The notes beneath the pieces are model-generated. The model had not been told where the DNA came from. It did no database searches and worked only from the letters and a program-made list of their open reading frames with translations. A program made the translations under genes and the position numbers. Below are positions 39,770-49,530 of a stretch of 64,000 nucleotides of DNA, one piece after another. This DNA is from Lentisphaeria bacterium (GTDB lineage Bacteria; Verrucomicrobiota; Lentisphaeria; Victivallales; Victivallaceae): positions 1,674,001 to 1,738,000 of the forward strand of contig CP091727.1 of assembly GCA_022009855.1 (NCBI GenBank), given 5' to 3'. Each line of letters starts with the position of its first letter. The first letter of the stretch is position 1.

Positions 39770-40480
39770 TTATGAAATCCGGGAGAGAAAGGCACGGAGA
39801 ATCCCGCGCAAAGTGAAGTCTTCCGGCGCCGTCCGAATCCCGAGGGCTTCGGCGAAGAACGGGGCATCCCCCCGGTGGCGACGATCGTCGGCCTTCGCGC
39901 TTTTCCGCAGGCGGGAAGCGAGGCGGAGAGCAGCTCCCGCATCAGACCGACTGCGCCGCGATCCACTCCGAAACGGATCGTTTCAACCGTGTTGCTGCCG
40001 GGGTGTTCCGGCAGTTGGGTGGAAAATGGAATTTCGGGAAGTTGCGCCGTACCGGCCGCGAGACTGCGGCGCATCATGGCGCGTCCGGGAGCGATCGCTC
40101 CACCGCGAAAAAACGCCGTCCGCATCGACGATCTCCAGCGTCAGCGCGGTTCCGCAGTCCGCCGAGATGCCGGGAAGCGGAAACAGTTCCGCCAGGGCAA
40201 GGGCGTTGGCCACCCGGTCGGCGCCGAGAGTCGAGGCGTCCACCTGGGTGAAATCGACTCCGGCACGTTGGTTGTATGCCGAGAGGTACCAGATGTCGGT
40301 GTCCGCAAAGCGCTTGCGAATTGCGGGAACCACTGTGGCGGCGGCGATCGGCATTCCCGCCGGCAGCAGTTCCGGCTTCAGTTCCGCAGTCGGAATTCGC
40401 GGCAGCAAATCGATGGCGTTGCCGCTCCAGACGCCGGGTTGTGCGAAGGTGTTGCCGATGTTGATCAGGAGAAGTTCCAT
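39770..40480 (-). CDS. coaX: type III pantothenate kinase (two frameshifts)
   Basis: MELLLINIGNTFAQPGV, FTQVDASTLGADRVANAL (G-x-D-R), ISADCGTALTLEIVDADG, then after correcting a run at 40108-40113 GGAIAPGRAMMRRSL, and IVATGGDAP after correcting a G6 run near 39870; ends ILRAFLSRIS. About 236 aa. The enzyme phosphorylates pantothenate as the first step to CoA. The usual D-x-G-N-T reads N-I-G-N-T here. Lies just downstream of manC on the same strand. Confidence 0.85.
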
Positions 40481-40495
40481 ATTCCGTTCCGGATT

Positions 40496-41442
40496 TTACA
40501 GAAAATGGCGCAGTTCGGGGCGGAGACCGACTGCTTTGAGCAATTCCTTGATCCGCTGCGCCTGGTTTGCCGCGCAGACCAGCGTCACATCGCGGGTCTG
40601 CACAATGACCAGGTTGTCGACGCCGATTGCGGCGATCAGGTGGTCGGGGCTGCCTGAAACCACCAGGTTGCGGGAATCCACCGCGGCGAAGAGTCCATCG
40701 GCGACATTGCCGTCGGCATCGGTGGCGAAATGGTTCCGCAGCGACGTCCAGCTCCCGACGTCGTCCCAGTCGAACCGGCTCTCCGCCACTGCGATGAACC
40801 GGGCGTGTTCCATGACCGCGTAATCAATCGAAATTTTAGGTTGATTCCGGAAGAGTTCCGGAAGTTCCTGCTCAAAAGTTCCGGCTGCAATCGTTTCGCC
40901 GATCTGGGTGCAGAACCGTTCCAGTCCGGGCGCCTGGCGGCGGAATTCCGCCCGCAGCGCCCCGACCTGTCTGTCAGAGAAAGATTCCGCTGTTCCAGCG
41001 GTAGTCTCCGGAGGCGAGGAAACGTTCGGCGGTCTCCCGGTCCGGTTTCTCCCGGAAACCGAGGCTCCGGAAGAAACGGGTCCCGTTCGAAGCCTCTTCC
41101 AGCGCTTCTCCGCACTGGATGTAACCATATCCGGTTGCCGGAGAGGTGGGCGGAATGCCGATCGTGAACAGCCATTCGGCGTGTTTCCTGGCCAGTTCCG
41201 CAGCATCCTCCAGCACTGCCGAAAGTTCTCTGGTGTGCTTGATCACATGGTCGGCCGGGAGCATCATCATGACCGCGCCGTCGCCGCCGCGCGAACCGAC
41301 CAGCGCCGCGGCCAGAGCGGCACAGGGCCCGGTGTCGCGACCGACCGGTTCTCCGACGATGTTCCCCACCGGGAGATCCGGCAGCAGGGTCCGGACGATA
41401 TCGACATATTCCGCGAAAGAATGGGAAGCGCTATTTTTATTA
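40496..41442 (-). pseudogene. manC: mannose-1-phosphate guanylyltransferase, N-terminus lost to IS630 copy 3
   Basis: YVDIVRTLLPDLP, VGEPVGRDTGPCAALAA, MMMLPADHVIKHT, SPATGYGYIQCGEAL, FREKPDRETAERFL, YRWNSGIFL; after a frameshift near 40985 SIDYAVMEHARFIAV and WDDVGSWTSLRNHF. These are the substrate and acid motifs of GDP-mannose pyrophosphorylase. The nucleotide-binding LAGGxGxR segment (about 70 residues) is missing beyond the IS, and sequence on the other side does not continue the gene. Confidence 0.85.
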
Positions 41443-42558
41443 TTGCTCCCACAGTTTAATACTTGTAGTTCAGCTGGCGTATTTGACAGACTCCTTGTGA
41501 AAAAGAGCTTTGATCTTCTCCGGTTGTTTTTGAATGCTTCGCATATGGGATTTTGCATGTTCTTCAAGCTCCCCATTCCGTTTTGCCGCCGGAGTTTTGG
41601 AAAGGGCCGCTTTCAAATCCCGGTTCAGTAATTCGTCGGGATTCAGGTCTGGACTGTAGCTTGGCAGATAAAAGATTTCAATAAAAGCCTTGTTTTCCGT
41701 CAACCACTCTTGCAGAAGTTTGCTGTGATGAACACGTAAGTTATCCAGAATCAGAAAGATCTTCTTTTGAGAAGAGCGAATCAGCCGTTTCAAGAATCGA
41801 ATCAATAACTGTGCGGTCATAGTCTCACGATAAAACATAAAACGCATCAATCCGCGATTCGTGACGGTGCTGATCATATTCAATTTTTCGGGAGCAGCTT
41901 TCACATATTGCACCGGAGTTTTTCCTTTCGGCGCATAGCTTCTCCCCTTTACATCGTCGCTGCGCAATCCAGTTTCATCTCCCCAGTGAATTTCCGCTTT
42001 TTCCTGTCGGGCGCGAGCAGCAATAGCCGGATACTCTTTTTCCAACCAGATGCGAACTCGCTGATCGTTGCGCTCATACGCCCGCCGAATCGGCTTTTGC
42101 GGGGAAAAACCCCACATATTCAAGTAATTGCTAACCGCCTGCAAGCTCAAATCCACAGAATATTTCTGCTTGATCAGAGTTTGTACCGCTTGTCGAGTCC
42201 AGAGTGCAAATGGCAATTTCAGCTGATCTGGACAACGATCCGTGATTGCACGACGAATTTCCCGTTCTTCATGCGGAAGCAATTTTCGGTAAAGCCCCCG
42301 CGGTCGCCCTTTGTTGCCGACCTTCAATGCGGCCTGGCCTCCTTTTTCCAAGCCTTAATCCATTGGCCGACAGTATAGGCGCTCACTCCGACAAGCGGAG
42401 CGATTTCATAACGCTTCAGTCCTTTTTCGAACAGCAAAACCGCTTGCTTTCGACGATCATACAATTCTTTAGAATTGATTTTTCTTGCATCTCGAAGTTC
42501 CATACGGGTAATATAGCACGTTCAAAGAGATTCTACAAGTATTTTTGTTTCTTATCTA
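41443..42558 (-). mobile_element. IS630-family element, copy 3 (1116 bp)
   Basis: Same ends and TA flanks (41441-41442, 42559-42560) as the other copies, two bases shorter because of shorter A runs. It truncates manC. Confidence 0.93.
41470..42503 (-). CDS. IS630-family transposase, frameshifted near the start
   Basis: In this copy the second half is intact (GRSYAPKGKTPVQYVK reads through) but an A5 run, where the others have A6, breaks the frame at KAW-KKGGQAALK. About 344 aa when corrected. Confidence 0.9.
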
Positions 42559-42647
42559 TAACCTCCAGGCCATATTGACTACAAGAGTATTCGAATTTGA
42601 TAAATGGCGTTTATAGTTTATAGTAAATATTCCTGGGAGATTTTAAG

Positions 42648-43193
42648 ATGTCTTTATTAAATAAATATTTCGAAAACTGTATGGCAAGGAATTGTTGCGT
42701 TGATATTTTCCGAGAAGAGATTTGTGATGAGACTATATTAGGAATTCCTTGCTTTATAGGAGAAGATATTATTGGATTAGCTAAATTCAGTGATTCTGGT
42801 TTTTTTGATGGTTATTGTTTTATAGAAAAAAGTGATATCAGTAGAGTTCGTCATGGCGGAAATGAACAAGACGCAATATTTGCATTGATTGAGAGAAAGA
42901 AACAACTCTCATTCATGAAAAAAGACTTTCATTTTCAAAGTATGCGAGATGTTATAGAACAATTTAAAACTGAAATCATAACTATCTTTATTGAAAAGAT
43001 AGATTCAAATATTTGTTTTTTGGGTACAGTCGTGGGATATGATTCTGAAAATATTTTACTTCAAGCATTAGGAACATTTAGCAGCAGGGATTCCTCTGAG
43101 CTAATATTGCGTTGGAAGGATATTACCAGAATCGAAGTCGAATCATTATATCTCCAAGATATCAAAGCAATTTTGAGTCGCACAAAGGAATGA
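42648..43193 (+). CDS. unknown 181-aa A+T-rich protein
   Basis: ATG after GGGAGAT, intact. MSLLNKYFENCMARNCCVDI, IIGLAKFSDSGFFDGYCFI, then FIEKIDSNICFLGTVVGY and ILRWKDITRIEVESLYL. The second half (TVVGYDSENILLQALG) has the pattern of small beta-barrel (Sm/LSM-like) proteins of unknown role sometimes found as accessory genes. No signal peptide. Composition unlike its GC-rich neighbours suggests transfer. Confidence 0.6.
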   Translation: MSLLNKYFENCMARNCCVDIFREEICDETILGIPCFIGEDIIGLAKFSDSGFFDGYCFIEKSDISRVRHGGNEQDAIFALIERKKQLSFMKKDFHFQSMRDVIEQFKTEIITIFIEKIDSNICFLGTVVGYDSENILLQALGTFSSRDSSELILRWKDITRIEVESLYLQDIKAILSRTKE

Positions 43194-43576
43194 ATGATAT
43201 TGAGCTGATGTCCGTTTGAACGGAGTAAACACGACATGAAATTATGATCGTGGTTGAATAACCTGCATCGATAACGTCCGGAAAATGTGTGCAATTTTCT
43301 GAACGTTATCAATTCAGGTAGTGTCCGCAATTTTGCACACATTTGTTTCTGAGTGATTGCAGATGACAAACGAGAGTTGGCGCGACTGAAACCTGGGTGA
43401 GCTTTTATAACCAGAAGGATGTACGGATCGGGCGTCGGGCATTGTCCGTTTCGGGATTGGCAATGAAAAGCAATTCGATATAGTAAGAGGTAATTTCAAA
43501 AGTTTTTAATTCGGCGGGATGAAAAAAGAGGCAGAAGGTTCATCTTAACTCTGGGACTATCAAACCTGGAGGAAAA
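43194..43576. repeat. 383-bp region of inverted and dispersed repeats
   Basis: Two 17-bp arms, GATAACGTCCGGAAAAT (43269-43285) and its inverse (43293-43309) with two mismatches around a 7-base loop. A 39-bp segment (43426-43464) recurs at 45448-45486. No gene supported. Confidence 0.6.
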
Positions 43577-44692
43577 ATGAACGATCTGCCGAAGCTTTAC
43601 TTTACGATGGAAAGATATCTTTTTCCACTGCTGGAAGAAGAATTGGGCGAATTAACCGCGAAGATGAGGGAATTTTTGCGGATTGTCGAAGTGGTTCGGC
43701 CGTCCCGGTTCATCACCAGTGCGCTACGCTGGTGCGGCTTGGGCCGACCGATGAAGGACCGCGAGAAAATGCTTCGGGCGTTTTTTCTGAAAGCGGTATA
43801 CGACCTTCCGACGACGAAGGCGCTGATTGAAAATCTGAAGACGAATCCGAGTTTGCGACGTCTTTGCGGCTGGGAATCTCGTTGTGAGGTTCCGTCAGAA
43901 GCGACGTTTTCCCGAGCGTTCAAAGTTTTTGCAGAGGAAAAAGTTCCGGATGCCGTTCACGCGATGATTGTGAAGGAAAACTACACGGGAAAGCTGGTCG
44001 GACACGCAAGCATCGATTCCACGGCAATCGTCGGAAGAGAAAAGGCTTGCCGCAAGAATACGCCGAAGATCAAGCTCAAAAAGAAGCGGGGCCGGAAAAG
44101 CAAAGCGGAAAAAGCGGCACTGGCGGAACAGGAACTTTCCGAAACCAAAACCCGGCGTCTTGAACTCCAACCGAATCGGACGCTTGCTGAAAACGTCGGC
44201 GATTTGACGCAAGGCTGTGATTGGGGAGGTAAACGGGACAGCAAGGGGAAAACAAGCTTTTGGTGCGGATACAAGTTGCATTTATCGCTGGGAGACGGCG
44301 GAGTTCCATTGGCGGCGCTTTTGAGTTCGGCGTCCATGCACGACAGTCAAGCCGCAATTCCTTTGATGCAAATGGCTTCGGAGCGCGCAACCATTCTGTA
44401 TGACTTGGCCGATTCGGCTTATGATGCGGAAGAGATCAGAGCGTTTTCGGAAAAGCTCGGTCATGTTCCGGTGATTGATCCCAATCCGCGCCGGGGAGAC
44501 AAGGTTGAACTTGCCCCGGCACGAAAGATTCGTTATCGGGAGCGTTCGACGGTGGAACGCGGCAATTCGGATTTGAAAGACAACTACGGTGCACGTCATG
44601 TCAGAGTGAAGGGACATTGGAAAGTTCTTTGCCACCTGATGTTCGGCGTGATCGCCATTACAGTGAAACAACTATTCAACATGCTTGAATAG
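43577..44692 (+). CDS. IS1182-like (DDE) transposase, intact
   Basis: 371 aa after a GGAGG ribosome site. DUF772-type N-terminus (KMLRAFFLKAVYDLPTTKAL, RRLCGWESRCEVPSEATFSR), DDE region SIDSTAIVGREKACR, GYKLHLSLGDGGVPLAAL, LADSAYDAEEI, and a C-terminal RERSTVERGNSDLKDNYG. One copy in the window. I could not define its terminal repeats. Confidence 0.85.
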   Translation: MNDLPKLYFTMERYLFPLLEEELGELTAKMREFLRIVEVVRPSRFITSALRWCGLGRPMKDREKMLRAFFLKAVYDLPTTKALIENLKTNPSLRRLCGWESRCEVPSEATFSRAFKVFAEEKVPDAVHAMIVKENYTGKLVGHASIDSTAIVGREKACRKNTPKIKLKKKRGRKSKAEKAALAEQELSETKTRRLELQPNRTLAENVGDLTQGCDWGGKRDSKGKTSFWCGYKLHLSLGDGGVPLAALLSSASMHDSQAAIPLMQMASERATILYDLADSAYDAEEIRAFSEKLGHVPVIDPNPRRGDKVELAPARKIRYRERSTVERGNSDLKDNYGARHVRVKGHWKVLCHLMFGVIAITVKQLFNMLE

Positions 44693-44757
44693 AACTTATT
44701 AAGCTGACGTAAACAACAGGATATCGAGAACATCCCGCGTTGACGGGAGAGGAGGAA

Positions 44758-44789
44758 AACGGCCCGAAATTTGATTTTTGCCGTTTTTT
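44758..44789 (+). terminator. terminator after the IS1182-like gene
   Basis: AACGGC and GCCGTT with T6. The 16-base loop is long, so confidence is moderate. Confidence 0.4.
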
Positions 44790-44883
44790 GTGAAAAAGTC
44801 TGGATTAGTGCGCCGAAACGGTTTTGACGCACGAAAAAACAAGTGATTAACACGAGAGAGCCAATACTTTTGAAATTGGCTCG

Positions 44884-44920
44884 TAACTCAAAGGTTTCTT
44901 ATGAATCTTTCCATAAAAAG
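44884..44920 (+). repeat. 37-bp dispersed repeat, copy 1
   Basis: TAACTCAAAGG...ATCTTTCCATAAAAAG; recurs at 45507-45543 with few changes. Confidence 0.6.
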
Positions 44921-44951
44921 TTGTCCAGGCAGGGTGAGAAGCGCAAGGACA

Positions 44952-45436
44952 ATGAAAGTAATTTTTACTCTTATCTTTTTGTTTTTAATAATGTTTTTCT
45001 ATAAACAACTGGACTATACAGAACAGTATCTTTGCCCTCAACAAAACACAATAATTAATATAAATAAAAAAATTCTATAAAAATAACATGTACTGGAGAG
45101 TGGATTAAACACAAATATGGCTCACCATATGAGTTTCTAATTTCAATAAATAATATTTCTAAAAATGACAATGTAAAATTAATGCAATTTTCACTAATTC
45201 TCCCTGATACTGAAATTAATATTCCTGCAAATAGAATTAGTTGTGAATATAGAGAAAAAAAGCATGAAGTTACTTTTTTCTGTAAATACTTATTTATAGA
45301 TTTTTCTTCTACAGAAAAAATTAAATATAAAATTACATTGGACATTAACAATAAACAAATAAAAAAAGTAATAGATGCAAAAATTGATAATTATAAAACT
45401 AGAAGAAATAAGCTAATGTTAATATTCCAACAATAA
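44952..45436 (+). CDS. A+T-rich membrane-anchored protein of unknown function (one frameshift)
   Basis: MKVIFTLIFLFLIMFFYKQ membrane anchor, then an A7 run (about 45064) breaks the frame; corrected it continues SIKITCTGEWIKHKYGSPYE, LISINNISKNDNVKLMQF, PANRISCEYREKKHEVTF and ends RNKLMLIFQQ. About 160 aa, probably a beta-rich periplasmic domain. Next to dispersed repeats. Unknown. Confidence 0.5.
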
Positions 45437-45852
45437 GATACGCGCACGATCGGACGTCGGGCGTTGTCTGTTTCGGGATTTGCAATCGGCAAGAAATGAG
45501 AAATAATAACTCAAAGGCTTTTTGTGAATCTTTCCATAAAAAGTGATAACGTCCGGAAAATCGCGCACATTTTGATTTGGGCACATGGGATCAGGAAAGA
45601 AGCTCTGCATTGATTTTAAAGGTGCTCCGGAGAATTTTTCGAGAAGATGCATTTGCCGCCTTTTGAGGGGAAGAGAAAAGTTCTGAAAAGCCTTGAAATG
45701 CTCCCCGAAAAAGATGAGAAAAACATTTTCATATACTTCAGAAAATCGCTGTTTTCCGGATGATTTTCCTTCTTCCCTGGTTGCATTTCCTGATCAGGCC
45801 GTGTATGTTGATACGGCGGAACGGCCGCCTGGATTTATGAGGGATTTTTTCT
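45437..45852. repeat. intergenic region with second copies of three repeats
   Basis: Holds the 39-bp repeat (45448-45486), the 37-bp repeat (45507-45543) and one arm GATAACGTCCGGAAAAT (45545-45561). Beyond 45600 it leads to the DUF362 gene with no other gene seen. Confidence 0.55.
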
Positions 45853-46893
45853 ATGGCAAACGTCTATTTCAAGCCGCTCCCGCCGCACGCCTCATCCGCT
45901 GAGGTCGCCGCGGCGGCCCGGCAGCTGCTCGAACTTTTCATCGAACGGGAATCCATCTCTCTCGATTCCTCAATTCCGCTCAAGGTCCACTTCGGGGAAA
46001 AACGGAACCGCACCTTCCTCCCCCGGAGAACTACGCCGGAATCCTCGACTTCCTCCGCGAACGCGGAATCGAAAGCTGCTACATCGAAACCAGCGTCCTC
46101 TACGGCGGCGAACGGTTCGAACGCGAACGCCACATCCGTCTTGCCCACGAGCATGGCTTCACCCAGCTGCCGGTCGTGATCGCCGACGGCGCCCGCGGCG
46201 AGGAGGATGTCGCCGTACCGGTGAACCTGCACCACTTCTCCAGCTGTCACATCGCCCGCCTTCTCGCGGAGGCCGACCAGGTGCTGGTGCTCTCCCACTT
46301 CAAAGGACACATGCTGGCCGGATTCGGCGGCGCGTTGAAACAGCTTTCGATGGGATTCGCTTCGAAAGGAGGAAAAATGGCCATGCACATGGGGGTCAAA
46401 CCGCGCATCCGGTGCTGGAAGTGTCGCCGGTGCGGCGCCTGTCTCTCCCGTTGCAACGAGGGGGCGATCACCCTTGGAGACCATCCGCACATCGATCATG
46501 CAAAATGTGTCGGCTGCGGCGCCTGCTTCTCGATCTGCCCCCACCGCGCAATTTCGATCCTCTCCTTCGGGGGGCTGTGGAACGCGCTCTTCGGCGGCCG
46601 TTTCTTCCGCGAGAAGCTCGCGGAGTATGCCTGCGCCTCCAGTCGCGGCAAGCGGCACATCTACCTCAACTTCGCGCTCAACATCACCAAGGGATGCGAC
46701 TGCGAACCTCACGCGATGAAGCCGGTTCTGCCCGATATCGGGCTCTTCCTCTCTTCCGACCCGGTCGCCGTGGACGCCGCCTGCTGGGATGCCGCGGCCC
46801 GGCTGGGGAAGAGCTTCCGGGGGCAGGGATATCCTCGCCTACGCCGAAAAGTGTGGCGCAGGCTCCACCCGCTACGAGCTCATCCAGTGCTGA
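45853..46893 (+). CDS. DUF362 protein with two 4Fe-4S clusters (two frameshifts)
   Basis: About 346 aa. DUF362 core: VYFKPLPPHASSAEVAAA, VLYGGERFERERHIRLA, PVNLHHFSSCHIARL, VLSHFKGHMLAGFGGALK, then ferredoxin motifs CWKCRRCGACLSRC and CVGCGACFSICP (C-x2-C-x2-C-x3-C), and SSDPVAVDAACWD. Frames change at a C5 run near 46020 and GGG near 46827. Cytoplasmic iron-sulfur protein; physiological role of the family is not settled. Confidence 0.88.
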
Positions 46894-46959
46894 CCGCCGC
46901 GTCGGCAGGAGGACCGAAGTGCGCCGTTCCCCTGCCGTCAGTTTTCCGTCAGTTTTCCG

Positions 46960-49328
46960 TCAGCTCTCCGTCGGAGCAGGGAATTCGACTGGAAGATACG
47001 CGCTGCGGAGCGACTCCGACCGCGCGATGAGCGTCGCCTTTGCCGCACCGGTTGCATCGGCTTTCCCCGGGCGGAGGGCGACGGCGATTCTGCCGGCGTA
47101 CATCCTCCGGTCCAGCGAGGGAACTGGAACCGGGTCGGTGTTGTCCGAACCGGTCCCGAGAATCGTTCCGGCTCCGGAGCAGTCGAACCGCACCAGCGGA
47201 GATGCATCCGGCACTTCGCGCCCTTCGGCATCCAGCACGGTGCAGGTGAAGAGGGCGAGCTCATTGCCGCCGGCGGCCACCGGACCGTTCTCCAGCTTCA
47301 ACGCGAGCGCGACGCCCGGGCCGGCGGTCTCCCCGCACATCTCCGGCGGCCCGGCGGCCGTCGAGATAGCCGACCGCTTCCAGTTTGCCGGGAGTGTAGG
47401 GGACCTGCCATTCCGCATGGAGGTACTTCTCCACCTTCTTCCGGCCGAGGCTGACGCCGTTGAGGAAAAGTTCCGCTTCGTCACAGTTGGTGTAGGCCCA
47501 GACGGTGACGGGCATCCCTTCGAAACCGGGGTGGCTCCAGTGCGGCAGCAGGTGGATCATCGGCCGCTCCAGCCAGTGCGACTGGTTCTGGTAGAACGCC
47601 TCCTTTTTCTGCAGGAAGAGATCGAGCGCGCCGGAGCAGGAGCAGAGGCGCGGCCAGATCGCTTCGCCCCGGTGTTCGATCGCATCCCACTGAAAGCCGC
47701 CGGAGATCCATGGCCGCTCCATGAAAAATTTCCAAGTCCGTTCGCGCCCGAAGAGCTGGAAGGTGCCGGGGCCGGGGTTGAAGTCCCGCGCGTCCATGTA
47801 TCCCCGCTCGGGGCTGTCGCCCCAGTACCAGCCGCGGGTCGAGCCGACGGCGCAGTTCTCGCTGGAGACGAATGGCTTCTCCGGGAAACGGCGGTGCAGT
47901 TCGTCGAGATGATCCAGGTTGTAGTTCACCCCGATCACCTCGCTGACGGTGTAGACGCTTGCATCCGGCACGTTGGTGATCGCGGTCGTGACCGGGCGCG
48001 TCGGATCGAGCCGGCGGATCACATGTTCCAGCGCCCGGTGGATCCGGTGCCCCTGTTCCAGGCCGTGGTATACCATCTCCTCGTTGCCGGTGGACCAGAG
48101 AAAGACGCTCGGATGGTTCCGGTCGCGCCGGACCAGCGCCTCCAGCTGCGCGACCGCCTCTTCATTCGATTCGAACCGCCGGGTCTCATCCATCACCAGC
48201 AGCCCCTGTTCGTCGCAGGCCTCCATCGTCGCCTCCGGATGCGGATAGTGGCTGGCGCGGAAGGCGTTCGCCCCCATCTCGCGGAAGAGCGAGACCCGGT
48301 AACGGCAGAGGTTGTCCGGCACCGCCTTCCCGGTCAGGCCGTAATCCTGGTGCGCACAGACCCCCTTGATCTTGACATGGCGGCCGTTCAGGAAGAGGCC
48401 GCGGTCGGGCGTCATTTCGATCTCCCGGAAGCCGAACCGCTGTTCCACCGTGTCGCACACCTCTCCCTTCCGGCGGACGGTGACTTTGAGCGTGTAGAGA
48501 TTCGGTGCATCCAGATCCCAGAGGAGCGGTGTGTCGACCCGGGTTTCCCCGTGGAGTGTCGCTGTGTCGCGCGCCGGAACCGTGCCGGAGAGGGAGAACT
48601 CCCCCGCCTTTTCGCCGCCGGGAGCGAGGATTTCGCAATCCACCTGCGCCTCTTCCGCCTCGTAGCCGATGTTCCGGAGCGTCACTTCGGTCGGAACGAG
48701 CCAGGTGGTTGCCGTCTCCTTCCGCGCCGGCACGAACACTCCCCCAGAGATCGACCGCCAGCGGTGCGGTTTTGACCAGCCAGACGTTGCGGTGGATGCC
48801 GCCGCCGGCGTACCACCACCCCTCGTATGAGCGGGGATCGGTGTAGACGGCGATCACATTCTCCCGGTCGAATCGAGCCAGGTCGGTGATGTCCACTTCG
48901 AACGGGACGTAACTGCTGGTGCTGCGCTTGAGAAAACAGCCGTTGAGATAGAGTTCGGAGATGCCGTTGATTCCTTCGAAATAGAGAGTGAGCCGCCGGT
49001 TCGCATCCTCCGGCGCGAGCGTGAAGTGTTTCCGGTACCAGGCGGGGACGTAATGGAAGAATCCGAGCGCGCCCGCCTCATCCGGATCGGGCGTCTGCCG
49101 GATGATGTAGTCGTGCGGCAGATCGACCTTCTCCCACGGTTCGGCGGGGAGCTCCTGCTCCAGATCCCAGAATCCGGGCACGTCGTTGTGGCGGTAGGCG
49201 CCGGGCCCCCATTTGAGCCGTTCGGTTTTGGCGGAGAGGTACATCGCGGCCTTGGTCACCGGAACCGCCGTTTCCGGCGGATTGACGAGAAGCCGCCAGT
49301 CTTTATTGAGCAGAATTTTTTCCCGCAT
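46960..49328 (-). CDS. GH2-family beta-glycosidase (two frameshifts)
   Basis: About 789 aa. Sandwich domain with WEKVDLPHDYI, HYVPAWYRKHFTL, GINGISELYLNGCFL and YEGWWYAGGGIHRNVWL; immunoglobulin-like middle; TIM barrel with GVCAHQDYGLTG, FREMGANAFRASHYP, acid/base in FLWSTGNEEMVYH and nucleophile region PFVSSENCAVGS. No signal peptide, so cytoplasmic. Frames change near 48740 and 47355. Probably beta-galactosidase or a related activity on imported oligosaccharides. Confidence 0.88.
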
Positions 49329-49463
49329 GAGAGTTCCCCCGTTTTCTGGTTTTTTCTTACTTTACCACAAAAGCGCCGCAACGCAACGGCCGCGGCGGAA
49401 AAAACGCTCTCTTTTCCGTGCCGGTGCCGGATGGGAAACTTTCGGCAATTGCGCCGGGAGGAT

Positions 49464-49492
49464 TTGAGTTCCCTCCGCGGTTGTGCTATATT
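49464..49492 (+). promoter_or_regulatory. lepA promoter
   Basis: TTGAGT (49464-49469), 17 bp, TATATT (49487-49492) with TGC directly before the -10. The same GTGC-TATATT occurs in the IS630, IS5 and IS427 promoters. Confidence 0.65.
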
Positions 49493-49530
49493 ATCCGGAT
49501 GAATAAGAAACAAACCCCTGGATTGCAGAT

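Noticed and set aside
45864..46712. 282-aa open frame on the minus strand opposite the DUF362 gene
   Set aside because: It is the mirror of a GC-rich gene with clear 4Fe-4S motifs; long antisense frames are expected at this composition.
46412..48775. 787-aa plus-strand open frame opposite the GH2 gene
   Set aside because: Low-complexity Arg/Pro-rich translation, no start signal, and the other strand has catalytic motifs of a known family.
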